From NCBI GenBank assembly GCA_905178155.1, contig CAJINV010000020.1, positions 496,001 through 560,000 on the forward strand: DNA of 64,000 bases, in the 5' to 3' direction. A program made the translations under genes and the position numbers. Position 1 is the first letter of the stretch; each line of letters starts with the position of its first letter. This document shows positions 53,423-64,000 of the stretch, piece by piece. The notes under the pieces were generated by a model, which did no database searches, had not been told where the DNA came from, and worked only from the letters and a program-made list of their open reading frames with translations. Origin of the DNA: Amoebophrya sp. A120 (taxonomy: Eukaryota > Sar > Dinophyceae > Syndiniales > Amoebophryaceae).

Positions 53423-54382
53423 ATCATGATAATTTACTATTAGCGCCTGTTGTATACCTCCTCTACCGATCAGTTTTCAGTACAGCAGCTACTGTGCGAC
53501 CACGTACAGCTAGGTCTCCGGATGTCGGGCACAAACCAAAGGTAGCTGTGGTCGTATTTGATATGGTTCAGCGGTAGAACGGTATTGATATAAACGTTTT
53601 TGTTCAGATTTTTTGCGAATATCAGACGAACAAAATGTAAATGATATAGAAGTGTCACCTCCAACGAAGAATTTTTCTGGAGGGACGTCGCTGATCTAGT
53701 TGCACATAGAAAATTTTTGTTGTAACATCAATATGTTTCAAATTACGCCGTAGAATAAGAACTTTGTAGAAACAACTAGAAATATTACCCTTGTACATTT
53801 AGATTGATAGCGTAGGAATAAGCTACAAACTCACCAGTCTTCTTTCTTTGTTGTCTCTGTACGATTCACTGATGGAACAAGAAAGGACTAGAACTAGTAC
53901 GCGCTCTATAGTGTCGTGTCGAGGAAAAGTCGTTTCACGAACCCTGCTGCCGGGAAGCATGGGCGGATGGATCGAAGGGGAGCTGCACTCAGGTTTTTGA
54001 GTCCACCTTCCCCCGATCATATGTCTCTCATCTTCGCTGTGTTGAGGTGGAAATAACGAGATAGATCGGTTGTACTTTTCAGAATTGCACAACTACAACA
54101 TCCATGCCAAATGAAGATGACGCAGACAGATGAAGAAAAGTTTGTGCTGACAAACATACTGGTCGTGCTTCGCACTCAAGCAAACTTCTTTTATTTCGTT
54201 TTCTGTGTTCGTGGAAAGACATGACAAGGAAGAGAGAGATATCGTAGTTGTTGTTTTTGTTGAACTAGTGTTTTTTTTGTTCGCTCACATGAGGATCAGA
54301 AACTGAAGGTCTTTGGTCTCCCCACTGAATTATGTACGTCAATCGTTCATCAAAAGATTTTTTGTGTGCATGTTTTCTGGAG

Positions 54383-54433
54383 ATCCAGATTTCCTCCACT
54401 CGTTCGGTTACTGCTTTCATCGAAGCGTATGAT
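54383..54433 (+). repeat. Direct repeat, left copy (51 bp)
   Basis: Begins ATCCAGATTTCCTCCACTCG and ends CATCGAAGCGTATGAT. Identical to 59469-59519; a third, partial copy is at 56057-56098 (with one T-to-C change). Confidence 0.92.
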
Positions 54434-56042
54434 TTACAGCTTGGACGCCCATTAGATATAGGGGCGGCGAATTTCCAGTGATTTTAGAGGTGGCGCACAA
54501 TTGGGGGGCTGCTCTTTCGGGTATTAGTGGTTCGTGGGGCAAGGGCTAGCAAAAATAGAGGCGATGGCAACACTGTGCTCGTCATTATCGCTCCATTACA
54601 TTGATGGCCATCCCCCTCCGCGCAACGCCCAAGCCACCACATCTGATTTCTTGTTTTTTCGCAAAGGGATTCATTTGATGGCTTCAGGATTTTCTCCTTT
54701 CCTTCTTAACCCTTCAACTTCCGTGTCCCAATTTTGGGCAACAAAAATCGCACAAAAACAGCACTTCCATCGGGAAAGGCTTCCATTCAAACATCAATCA
54801 CCATGGTGTGACGAAGATGACTTTTTTGCTAAAAATCATCGATGCGGAGTGCCGTGCTGTTTCTTTGGCGCCAAAAAGCAGGTTAAAAGCACCCCCTTTC
54901 CCGATGGTGTGCTGCGATCGGTGAATTTAGCGGTGAGTTTAGAAATGGGCGGCCGGTGAATTTAGGAAATGGTGGCCGGTGAATTTAGCTTCCCGCCCCC
55001 CACCTGATTCTGGATTCCCGGCCGCCACAAAACAAGCATCCATCTTGCCCTTCATTTCTAAATTCACCGGACCCAAAAAATCTGATCCAGAACAATGGCC
55101 GTCGCATTTGCTCAAGAAAGTGCCAAACCTTTGGAGCATGCGCGCACAAATACGAAACGACCGAAATTCTATTGCGTCTTAAGGTCGCGCGAAAAATCAA
55201 ATTAATGCCAAACAGCTGTTAAACAAACCCTCGATATCTTGGCTGCCAAACAGCTGTTAACCGCCCAGGAGATACAACAACATCGAGAGAAGACGAGCAG
55301 AACGAAGCAGCATCTCCCGGAGTTATCGCATATCCCCATCTTCTTGCATTATTGTCCAACGGTATTGATCAAGCGGGAGCGCGACCGTGAAGGGCAGGCA
55401 CTAGAAGACAGGACGCGGGGCCTGGTATTACAACATCGCTGCCGAGGACTCCAGGAATTCGCGCCATTCTTCGGGGGGTTCGCGAACTTCATCTATGAAT
55501 TCCACGACATCGACCCGCTCGCTGAGTTGATCATTGCCAGACCTACGCACAGGAAGGATCCTTGTCGGTAGTGATCGAAACAATAACGCTCTCCCAGTGC
55601 GGGAGAAGAGCGGAGACCTCATTTCTTCCGGGCCCGCCACAACGCGCTGTGGTTGAAGCACGCACACCGGCAGCAGCTCCTGACGTACAGGGTATCGCCT
55701 GACTACTACCATCTGGAACAGCGGACAGCTATACAGGACCCCGAGGTAGGAAGAACCGAGTCCGCGCAGCGGACCTAGAGCAACAGTGTGAAGCGGCAAG
55801 GAAAGTAGGCCGCAGCTTCCCACCCGAACGCAGGTGACGGAAACACCAGACACAGCCCCCAGAGGCGCGTTTGCCTCCAGACACGACCGGGCGACTCTTT
55901 GATGCCGAGGGCGCAACCCGGAGACGCAGTGAAATTGGAGCACGCCGCTGGGTCTGAAGACGAGCGGCGGAGGCTATACGCCGGCGCACATTCCGGCTTG
56001 CCGGGTTACATCTTTAGCCCCCAGATCCTGTTTCCATGTGTA

Positions 56043-56098
56043 CATGTTTTCTGGAGATCCAGACTTCCTCCACTCGTTCGGTTACTGCTTTCATCGAA
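56043..56098 (+). repeat. Direct repeat, middle copy (partial)
   Basis: Shares CATGTTTTCTGGAGATCCAG with the left copy (54369) upstream of the 51-bp repeat and stops after CATCGAA. One base differs from the left copy. Confidence 0.9.
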
Positions 56099-57329
56099 CA
56101 AAGAGAGAAAAAGCGCGCAACACGAATAGAAGCGCGGAGGCCTGTTTGTTTTGGGGCGGGCAAATCGGCGCAGATGATAGCGAGAATTTGCGGCAAAATC
56201 CGGGGCCCATCATGTTGCGCTGGCTGGCACGCGGCTGCTTTGAGGGCGGAGGGCACACCACTCGAAAAGACCCCCAAGCGGCCGCGTGGCGCCGTCAGCT
56301 CGCCTACCCCTGCAGCCGAGGGGGGCTTTGCATTTGGGCGCGCGCCCCGGTCGCACAGCCGAGAAAACATCGAGGCCACTGGCAACACCTAAAAACGCCT
56401 GCGCCAAAACCCGGGCCCGACCCGAGGACTTCCGCCCAATCTAATCCCAGAAGCACAGCGACAGCGCTGCTCGCGATGTTTGGCGCGCCGGGCCCAGGCT
56501 GTGTTTCCATGTGGGTGGCTGGCGCCTGACTTGCCAGCCATAAGGGCGCAACGCCTCTGCGCAAACACATCCTCCGGGCCTGGGGACCTGATTTTCGAGT
56601 GGCCACAGGCAAGTGCCAAGCGAGGCAGCCGGAAGGCAAAAGGCCCAGTCAGTCGGAGAGGCCCGGGGCGGTGAAGTCGACTAAATGTTTTCTATATTTT
56701 GCGGGATTTTTGAAAAATGAAAAGAACGGGGATCGCGGCGCTGCCTGCGGCGCCACGGTTGGCAGGGACGCCATGCGTCCGGGCACCGCGGGGGTTCAGG
56801 CGCATTGCCTCCCGTCCGTGTGCCCGGCGGCAGTGTTTTCCCCCTGGTGTTCTCGCGTTGCCTTGCGAAAAAATTAAAATTTAAAAATTGGCAGCGTTTT
56901 GAGTGGTATTGCGTGTGCTAGGAGTTTCCCAATCCCGCAGCCTCTTGGGTTCCTCTGTGTTCATTTCCGATCGCACACACCGGGGAAGGTGTGCGTGGTG
57001 GGTTGTCCGTATTCTGCCTCCCGGGCGTGAGGTTGTTTCCAACATCGCGCTGACTTTCGTGAGTCAGTGCGATTTTGGGAAGGGGTTGGGATATGTTTGA
57101 GTTGTCCGTCGGAAGGAAAGGTCGTGGGGCTTCGCGACCGACCTTCGGCAAGATCCGCGGTCGGGGTCGCGCAACGACCTTTCCTGCGGGAAACCACCTT
57201 CCGGACCATTTCCGTTTTGATTTAGAGTCACCGGGGGGTGCATTTTCGGGAACGATTCCTGTGTTTTCGGGAATTTCGCCCGGTTTCGGGGTGGTCTGCT
57301 AAACCGTTTCCCCGCACGGTTTAGCAGGT

Positions 57330-57570
57330 TCATTTAGCATGCTGATTTAGCCTGCGACTTAGCATGCTGATTTAGCATGCCAGATAGCGTGGCACTTAGA
57401 GCCCCCATGTAGCACCCCCATTTAGCGCCCCCATTTAAAGGGGTGCGATTTAGAGCCCCCATTTAGCACCCCCATTTAGAAGGGGTCGATTTAGAGCCCC
57501 CATTTAGCACCCCCATTTAGAAGGGCTCGATTTAGAGCCCCCATTTAGCACCCCCATTTAGAGTGCCATT
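57330..57570. repeat. Tandem repeat of ATTTAG-led units
   Basis: Two forms: CATGCTGATTTAG-type units (57336-57385), then ATTTAGAGCCCCC / ATTTAGCACCCCC units alternating with AGAAGGG[GC]TCG spacers (57395-57570). Confidence 0.85.
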
Positions 57571-59468
57571 TAGAGCGCTTTTGGGCAGGTGCCCACCTCG
57601 TCTGCGAAATCGGCCCCATGATTTGCTTCTCCCCACCCCGCAACGCTTCTCCGGGTTTTTCCCCACCCGCAGTGCGCAGGGGGCCGCGCCGGAGTTTCTC
57701 CTATGTCTTCTTTTCCTCGGTCCCACACCATTTGCCTCTGTGTTCCCCATTTCGTCTTTGCCTTTTTCCTTCTCGCCCCTTTTCAAGTGAGGCGCCGTTC
57801 GCATATTCCCCGGGAAGGCCGTTTTTGAAAAATCCCGCAAAATTTAGAAGCGATTTAGCAGCCACCACCGCCCCGGCCCCTCCGCCTGAGCCCAGAACCT
57901 TCCGAAGGCCGAAGAGCGGGGCACTTGGTTGGGGCCGCGCCAATGGCACGGTAACAAACATTGCCCGGGGCGCAACAGATTTGGGCGACTGGGCCGCCCT
58001 GTGTGCATGCGCCCCTTTCCGGGCCAGAGCTTTCCGGGCTTGCCTTTGTCCGGTTATTAGACACAGGGCAGTGGTTGCACGGCCTCCAGTGCCAGGTGAC
58101 GTGCGGCGCGCGCAACTAGAACCCAAGGGGCCGGATCTGTCTCGGCCCGCTCCACAGGCTTTGAAAGGCCGAGGGCGCTTCTTCTAGAAGAGGCCTACGG
58201 AGGCCCCTCCGACAGGCCCCCCAAAATGGTGCCTCTTCGAAGGCCTTCCACGATGGTATGAGGCCTGCCGGGATGCCCCCCAAACAGGCCCCCCCGGAAG
58301 GCCGAATGGCCGGGGCCTTTGCCTTCTGGTGCACCTTTTAGGGCAGCCGCCCCCGATGCCCCAGTCTCATCGCGGGAGCCGGCCCGCCGGGCCCGCGCTC
58401 GCAACTGCCCGCACCGGATGATCCACGGACCGCCCGAAGCCATAGGGTGGCTGAATTAGGCTACGCGGGATCGGGGGCGAGGAAGCCTTTTTGCGTGGTC
58501 CTACTGACTGCGCACCCGGAAGCCCCCGCGCGCTGCCGGCGTGCAGCAAGGTCTGCATGGTCGGGGCTGTCCTGGGGCTTCGGCGCTAATGCTGCTAAAG
58601 CAGGCGCGATGGGGCAGCCCGAAAAAATAGCGCGAGCTCCTTCCGGCTCGCAGGGCCGGCAAGGCAGGTCGGATGATGGGCAAACCCCCGCGGCCGGAGG
58701 AACTGGCCCAGCGCATGCCATTCCCTCTGGCAATAAGCCCGCCGGGCAGTTCCGCCCTTCCGGAAAAATATGGCCCGGGACTGTCCGCTGTGGTGAGGCC
58801 AACACCGGGAACAACAGCGGTGGCGCTCCAGCAGCCGAGGGGTTGCGGGCCTTTACCACTATCGCCGCCCAGGTCTAGTTGTTTGTGAGGGCCGGAATCT
58901 GTTGCAAAATCTGAGCAGAAGGAGGCCCCCCGAGATCAATTATGCCAACAACGAGACACATATCGGGCCCGGGATGGGGCGGAGCGCTCCGCGCGGTCCC
59001 GGGGGGAAGCGGCTAGTCGCATCCGGGGCCCTCTTTGTTTTTGCGCTTTTACGAGCTAGACATTGTGCGGGGGCTCGGAGTTGCAAGCTTTTTGCCTCGG
59101 CGAAATCAGAACCCTAGAAGACCCCGGGGACTAGAAAAGTCATGGCGGCTGGCGCCAGCGCATCTTTACCAGTAGCTTTACTCGCGCTGCGCTTTTGGTT
59201 TGAGATCGCGCAGAGGCCCCACAGAACTTGGGCGGCCCTTTGGTTGCTATGCCGAAAAATAAGGAGCCAGTTGAATTGCCCGGCTGTGGCCACGACCTCG
59301 GTTTTGCGCCGGGCCTTGATTTCAGACCGGGGCGGTGTGGTTCATTCGGAGCATGTTTACGCCACATTAACCAAAAGAGGCACGATATGTGCGCAAAATA
59401 GTTCTTGCTTTTCTATGCTGATGAAAATTTTTAATTCAGCGCACAATTATTCATCTTTTCGCGCCATA

Positions 59469-59519
59469 ATCCAGATTTCCTCCACTCGTTCGGTTACTGC
59501 TTTCATCGAAGCGTATGAT
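59469..59519 (+). repeat. Direct repeat, right copy (51 bp)
   Basis: Perfect match to 54383-54433; runs straight into the small ORF at 59524. Confidence 0.92.
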
Positions 59520-59523
59520 GTAG

Positions 59524-59766
59524 ATGCTTCGGAATTTATTTCCGCGAATAACAGCTGATGCTGATGCTGATCTCCAGCAAGAACTACAGAGGTATAATCT
59601 ACAAGTTGTTCCTTCCTCTACATCTAGTACGCATAGAAGTCATTTGGCAAGCCAAAGTGTCGAGCAGTGGGCAACTTTCGTCAAGATTATTGTCGTCCCC
59701 ATCGTGATCGTTTTGTGTGTGTACTTCTCTGTGAAACTACGTAAACCTCTAATGGAGGTAAAGTAA
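59524..59766 (+). CDS. Small predicted membrane protein (80 aa), tentative
   Basis: ATG at 59524. A soluble N-terminal part (ADADADLQQELQRYN) is followed by one clear membrane helix (TFVKIIVVPIVIVLCVYFSV) and a basic end KLRKPLMEVK. The sequence ATGGAG|GTAAAG at 59751 is a good 5' splice site, so this may be an exon of a longer gene. I found no acceptor that joins it in frame to the next gene. No family recognised. Confidence 0.35.
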   Translation: MLRNLFPRITADADADLQQELQRYNLQVVPSSTSSTHRSHLASQSVEQWATFVKIIVVPIVIVLCVYFSVKLRKPLMEVK

Positions 59767-59886
59767 AAGTTTTTGAAGTACTAGGTGTCCTCTTGTGCCA
59801 CTTGTTTGATCTTGTCCCAACAACTCCAAGCCTAAGAAAAGTAAAACACTCCTGCTACAGTCGCTGGAGAAGTAGATCCACTTCGC

Positions 59887-62800
59887 ATGACTTCTTCCTC
59901 GTTTAGTTGTCTGCCACTGAAGCCCGGCGACCACCTGATCAAAGAGGACCACGGGGGCCGCGTTACGCATGCTCTATTTTGTATGGAAGCGTCAGGTTTG
60001 AAATCGTCAAAGTTGAAACAATTTGTAATGCATGAAATGCATGGCCTTGGCCTTGGCCCGAGGTACGTGTGTTGCAGAGCAGGCAAGTGAGGCCGATTGT
60101 AAGCCTGTTTGGGGTTACAGCTCGAGCTGCTAAAGTAGCATGAGAAAATCACTCTTCTTTACCTAAACAGCATGACAAACTGGATTTAGGGACCACCGAA
60201 ATTTGTCATGCGCCACTTGGAAACTGGGTTCCAACTGGCATCCATTTGATGCATGCCAAATTATTTCAACTTTGTCGATTTCAACTCTGACACATCCATA
60301 TTTTGCGGGCAGGCCAGCTTGCGAGCGGGGGACGGCAGCAGTTACAACTTGCAGCACAACAAGTTCAGAACCACGACTGGTGGTTCTACAGTCGCAACGA
60401 AAGAGGTGGACACAAAGGTTGTAGGTAGTCAGGAAGAACTGGTATGGCATTCGCAAACGTTCCATTCTTGTTCCCATGTGTCAGATTGTTTCTTGTATGG
60501 TCGCTGGGACCACGGAGCTACCGCAATTCGTCCTTTGTTTGCCACTGTTGACTTCCATGCTTTTTCTTCTGGCGTTTGAAACTTGATTGTTGTCGTCACA
60601 AATGATGATGGCAAAGGCAAGAACTAGAACAGTTGCGACGGCCATAACAGGAGGAAGACACTTTTTTGCAGGACTGCTGTCCGGAGCTGGAGCATTTTGT
60701 CGTTTTTTTGAAGCAAGTGGACTCCTCTACTGTGGCCGTGTGGAAGCAGACGCTGAGGGAATGGTGCCAAGACTTTCAATTTGCGGCTGCGTCGCCGATT
60801 TTCATGGGGGGTCAACATGTCAGAACAACCGGCGAGGACCACCCCGAGGTCGTGATGCGGGGGTCGTTATCGGGAGATGAAAGACATTCTATTTCTCCAA
60901 CAGGAGAAATAGCAGTTGCTGATGAAGCAGCAGCAGGCAGCTCTTCTATAATACCGCAAGAAGTTCAAGATGAGCTTGACAAAGAACACCGCAACAGCGA
61001 CGGCTTCGTTCCGACGGACCTCTCTGTGAAAGAAGAGATAAGACATGATATGCAAAACCAAGACCAGCTCTCGGGGGTGAATGATTCTACCGAGTCAAGA
61101 CGTGGTAACGAAAACGAGCAGCCTGCGGAAGTGAATACTAGGGAGCCCCCTTCATCTGGTAGCCTGCAAAACAAAAATCCTCGACCATCACCAGGGAAGA
61201 TTTTTATACCGGAGGAACCAGGAGAAGTAGACCAGGACCGCACAGCACCTCCCGTGGTCACGACCTTTCCCTCTGTTGGCCTAGACGAGAAAGCTGAATC
61301 ATTCGACCCTGAAGTATCAAATGTAAAAATGTCTGCGTCTGGAAGAATGCAACTTGTAATGCTGTCTGCGGATTCTAAAAATATCTGCGTTGCATGAGCA
61401 GCATGAGGAGTGAGTTCTTGGCACGCGGAGAGGGCATTTCTCATGCGTAATTAGCATCAAGAAGCTCTCACGGGTCATGCAAAATGTGCATGACAAGCAC
61501 AAGTCCAAACTCTTCCAGACCCAGACATTTTTGCATTTGATATGAAGAGACGACGAACAACAAGCCGAACGACCTCTCGACCACCCGGCTCGTGAGCGTG
61601 CGGTTCTACCTGAATCGTCCGTTTTCGCGGCGGCGCGCGGTGTACGTGGCCTTGCGCGCGCTGACGGAAACGCCGCGCATCAAGCTGCACGCCAGCCTGG
61701 TGCGCGAGGTGTTGGAGTCCGACGTGTTTCCCTGGCACTGCCTCTTCCAGGACGAGGCCCCCGCCTTTGACCCGGGCGTGGCCCTGTCGCACATGAAGGC
61801 GAAGCGGTACCGGCGACAGCCCTACCAGGAGGGCTTTGTCAGCGAGAACCTGCTGGAGAGTCTGCAGCAGGGCACGGTCCTCATGTCCCACGGGGCCGTG
61901 GTGGTGCGCGGGGCGCGGATCGCGCGCTTGTTGCGGTTCTCGACCGCGGCGGTGGGGAGCTGGGGCCGGCTCGGGGCGCTCATGGGCGCGAAGTTATCCG
62001 AACGTATCTTCACGCAGGACTCGCCGCGGAGCGCCGGGGCCGCCGCCGCGGGAAGCTGGATTGGGTATAAGTACTTACTCTCACAGCTCGTATGGGTGGC
62101 AATTTAAATTCTGCAACACATTGCGGTTCGTCGTCTATCGAACCTTCTATGTACAATTTCAGGATCAGGTCACCTGTACTCGAGGCCGTGTTCTTGTTTT
62201 GTTGATAAGTAGTTTTTGGAAGCCACGTTGTCGTTGAAACACGATTTGACGAAAACGAAAATCGAAACCAATTCTCCAGTTCTGTGGCTGGCGCGAGCCT
62301 TGGCGCGAGCGTTGCCTCCACGACCGGCACAGCGGCCGCCGCGAGCTACAGCGCCACCGCGTCCGCGCACTTTGGGGCCGCGGCGTACACTATCGAATGC
62401 AAATATGTCTGGGTCTGGAAACTTGTGATGCTGAATGGTCGTGATTGACTGCGCCTCAAAGTGCAGTATAGCATGACAAATGTTTCATACGCTTTGTCAT
62501 GCGCAGAACGCATTACAAACTGCGCTTTCATTGCATGACGAAATTCTGGCGCTTTATTTGCTGCTTATGCATTACAGATTTTCATTACGAATGCGAAACA
62601 TCCAATACAGGTTCAACCTTTCCAGACCCAGACACACTTGCATTTGATATACACGCTCGGGGCGGTGGAGGGCGGGTCGATCGCCACCAGCATCTATCAA
62701 ATGCAAATATCCCTGGATCATGTCTGGAAGGATGCAACTTGTCATGCTGTCCTTGGATTCGAAAAAAATCTGTATTGCGTAAGCACCAAAGAGGCATCTA

Positions 62801-63433
62801 CTTCATGAGGCCCTGCCTCAGAAAATCTGTGATGCTACCGCATACATCACAGACGTCATGGGTCATACAAAAGCTGCATGACAAGTCTTCCCATCTTCCA
62901 GACCTCCAGACACATTTGCATTTGATAGCATCCTTGCCGCCACGTCGCTGGGGGCGGCCGGGGCCGTGGTTGGCGCGGGTATCCTCTGCAAAAGTAGCGT
63001 ATTCGTATTGCAATCATGCATTACAAATCTTTTTGTTAAGTCAAATCCGCATTACAAATTTTCTTTCTCATGCGGAGGGAATTTGTAATGCATTTATACG
63101 AGTACGATACTTTTGCAGTGTATAGCGGGCGCGGCGCTGCTGATCAAGAACCACCTGCTCGCGCACGAGGCCGGTAAAGCAGACCGGACGAGCCAGTACT
63201 TGGAATCCGCTCTACACCTGTTCGAGGACTCCCAGGATCCGTTTGGGCACCTGGACGTCATCCTGGGCTTCGACGATGTGGAAGAAAATCGTCAAGCCGC
63301 GCCGAACACCAGTACAACTAGCGAAACTTCCGCTCCTCCGCAAGTGGCGCTGGGCTGGTACGCGATACCCATTTCGCCCGCGGAAGCTGAACGGAGCCAC
63401 AACACAGGGGCAGCTGCACAACCTGGTGGTTGA
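59887..63433 (+). CDS. LRAT/NC-domain-like protein with Ala/Gly-rich C-terminus (8 exons, 630 aa)
   Basis: Exons with one TSD copy kept: 59887-59981, 60306-60441, 60672-61314, 61548-62064, 62280-62390, 62655-62694, 62933-62979, 63130-63433; 1893 nt. The N-terminus LKPGDHLIKEDHGGRVTHAL resembles the start of LRAT/NC (NlpC/P60-related) domains, which read L-x-x-GDH-I ... H-x-G/x-Y. After the first GT-AG intron, ELEHFVVF resembles the NCEHFV block, but Cys is not directly before Glu (two Cys lie just upstream). Next are an acidic Ser/Pro/Gln-rich linker (60840-61310), a domain of unknown type (SVRFYLNRPFSRRRAVYVAL ...) and an Ala/Gly-rich hydrophobic stretch (62280-63160), probably membrane-inserted. 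If a true LRAT relative it could be an acyltransferase or thiol hydrolase; activity is doubtful. The exon frame is well supported, the function is not. Confidence 0.72.
59982..60300 (+). mobile_element. Introner, family F
   Basis: 319 bp, TSD TTTTG. Ends GCGTCAGGTTTGAAATCGTC / GATTTCAACTCTGACACATCC. Confidence 0.92.
60442..60671 (+). other. GT-AG intron (LRAT-like gene), donor uncertain
   Basis: Acceptor CTTTTTTGCAG|GAC is clear. The donor could be CTG|GTATGG (60442) or AAG|GTTGTA (60418); both are phase 0, so the frame is the same but eight residues differ. Confidence 0.6.
61315..61542 (+). mobile_element. Introner, family A
   Basis: 228 bp, TSD TGAAG. Ends GTCTGCGTCTGGAAG / CTTCCAGACCCAGAC. 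Confidence 0.92.
62065..62279 (+). other. Canonical GT-AG intron (LRAT-like gene)
   Basis: Donor TTGG|GTATAAG, acceptor ATTCTCCAG|TTC; 215 bp, phase 2. Joins GSWI to GSVAGASLG. Confidence 0.72.
62391..62649 (-). mobile_element. Introner, family A, probably reverse
   Basis: 259 bp, TSD TACAC. GTCTGGGTCTGGAAA / CTTTCCAGACCCAGACACA ends. Confidence 0.91.
62695..62927 (+). mobile_element. Introner, family A
   Basis: 233 bp, TSD GCATC. TIR has an extra insertion on both sides (CTGGATCATGTCTGGAAG / CTTCCAGACCTCCAGACAC). Confidence 0.9.
62980..63124 (+). mobile_element. Introner, family C (compact reference copy)
   Basis: 145 bp, TSD GCGGG. The most compact C element: TGCAAAAGTAGCGTATTCG / CGAGTACGATACTTTTGCA. 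Its two halves are the ones found 13.6 kb apart at 22175 and 35873. Confidence 0.93.
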
Positions 63434-64000
63434 GCTGCAAGTTATTGGACGTCGTTCTCTCTGTCGATAGAAATAATAGAATGGAGTTGTATAAAAATGC
63501 AAATGGCTCGCATGATCATCGATGTACATCTGTGTCGAAAGAAGAGGCACGACTAGGTTTTCTTGTGACCACCTCGAGTCGACTTTTTCTTGATTAAGCA
63601 GTGCACAGTGAGCACGACAGACATTCCTGCCAGTCAATCGCTTATCGTCCATCCAATGTTGCGTCGTCAACGTATCGTACATGGTATTTTTTGTTGCAGA
63701 AACCATAAAGAACATGCACATGGCTTCAAGTATGCAATTCGTTCGTAGGAGTAGGGCAAATATTTGCAGCGTCGCGATGAATCGTATATATTCGTTTCCG
63801 TTCGTGATAGTGATTGACGTTGACAGTGAGCTGCCTGCGTGCCCAAGGAAGATACTCATACGGATGTGTTCCACAACTATTGCAATCCTAAGAAAGTATT
63901 TTGTATTCCACATTTATCCATACCACAGGATCTTTTGAATTTCTTACACTTGGGCTTTGTACAAGTAGTTCAGGATTTGTACTCTTCTAGGTTTCACCTC
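63434..64000. other. Intergenic, window end
   Basis: A minus-strand open frame runs across 63212-63913 but overlaps the supported + strand exon and has no domain; treated as chance. Nothing else seen. Confidence 0.4.

Larger units (their letters stand above)
53423..59523. other. Intergenic, 6.1 kb
   Basis: 53423-54370 is AT-rich with nothing supported. 54383-59519 is a segment bounded by 51-bp direct repeats. Within it, 54900-55100 has repeated GGCCGGTGAATTTAG motifs and an inverse copy, 55900-57200 and 57600-59400 are GC-rich and non-coding in appearance, and 57330-57570 is a tandem array. No credible gene on either strand. Confidence 0.45.

Noticed and set aside
53566-53600. GGTTCAGCGGTAGAACGG resembling a tRNA D-arm/A box
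   Set aside because: No anticodon arm, T arm or acceptor stem follows; no B box at the right distance.
54534-54959. 141-codon + strand ORF
   Set aside because: Overlaps repeated GGCCGGTGAATTTAG motifs; no domain, and codon choice does not resemble the GC3-rich exons of the other genes.
63212-63913. Minus-strand ORF of 233 codons
   Set aside because: Overlaps the well-supported last exon of the LRAT-like gene, has no domain, and its composition looks like AT-rich chance sequence.

Overview
This is a eukaryotic nuclear window. The most likely source is an alveolate, probably a syndinian (Amoebophrya-like) dinoflagellate. The reasons are tandem AP2-type domains, all recognisable host genes on the + strand, very few GT-AG introns, and genes cut up by short inverted-repeat intron elements ('introners') of the kind reported from Amoebophrya. 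The organism call is inference (about 0.6).

The dominant feature is the introners. I find 52, in eight sequence families (A-H). Nearly all begin TAT and end ATA, carry terminal inverted repeats, and are flanked by a 5-bp target-site duplication (TSD): 41 of 51 complete elements have a perfect TSD and 10 an imperfect one. Removing each element plus one TSD copy joins the flanking exons in frame. This gives complete reading frames of 409, 2083, 301, 831 and 630 codons in five genes and 539 codons of a sixth, so the element limits are tightly constrained. Only about four introns look like ordinary GT-AG introns.

Layout: (1) 449-4946, 3' part of a protein kinase gene. (2) 5681-9762, single-pass membrane protein of unknown function cut by 10 introners. 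(3) 11243-38399, very large secreted or surface protein with PAN/Apple-like cysteine repeats and beta-rich modules, 18 introners. One of these (22175-35873) has grown to 13.7 kb and holds a degenerate LINE (APE endonuclease, reverse transcriptase, RNase H, CCHC), which is itself split by 2.4 kb of tandem repeats. (4) 42019-44106, protein with two AP2-like domains. (5) 44792-45214, small AP2-like ORF. (6) 46889-53422, guanylate-binding-protein (GBP)-like GTPase with coiled coil and C-terminal CaaX box. (7) 59887-63433, protein with an LRAT/NC-like N-terminus and an Ala/Gly-rich hydrophobic C-terminus. Between these are repeat-rich intergenic stretches: GC-rich arrays, foldback elements, and a 5-kb segment bounded by 51-bp direct repeats.

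The genes show no obvious shared pathway. What links them is the same introner invasion, with elements working as introns in both orientations and acting as sites for later transposon and satellite insertion.
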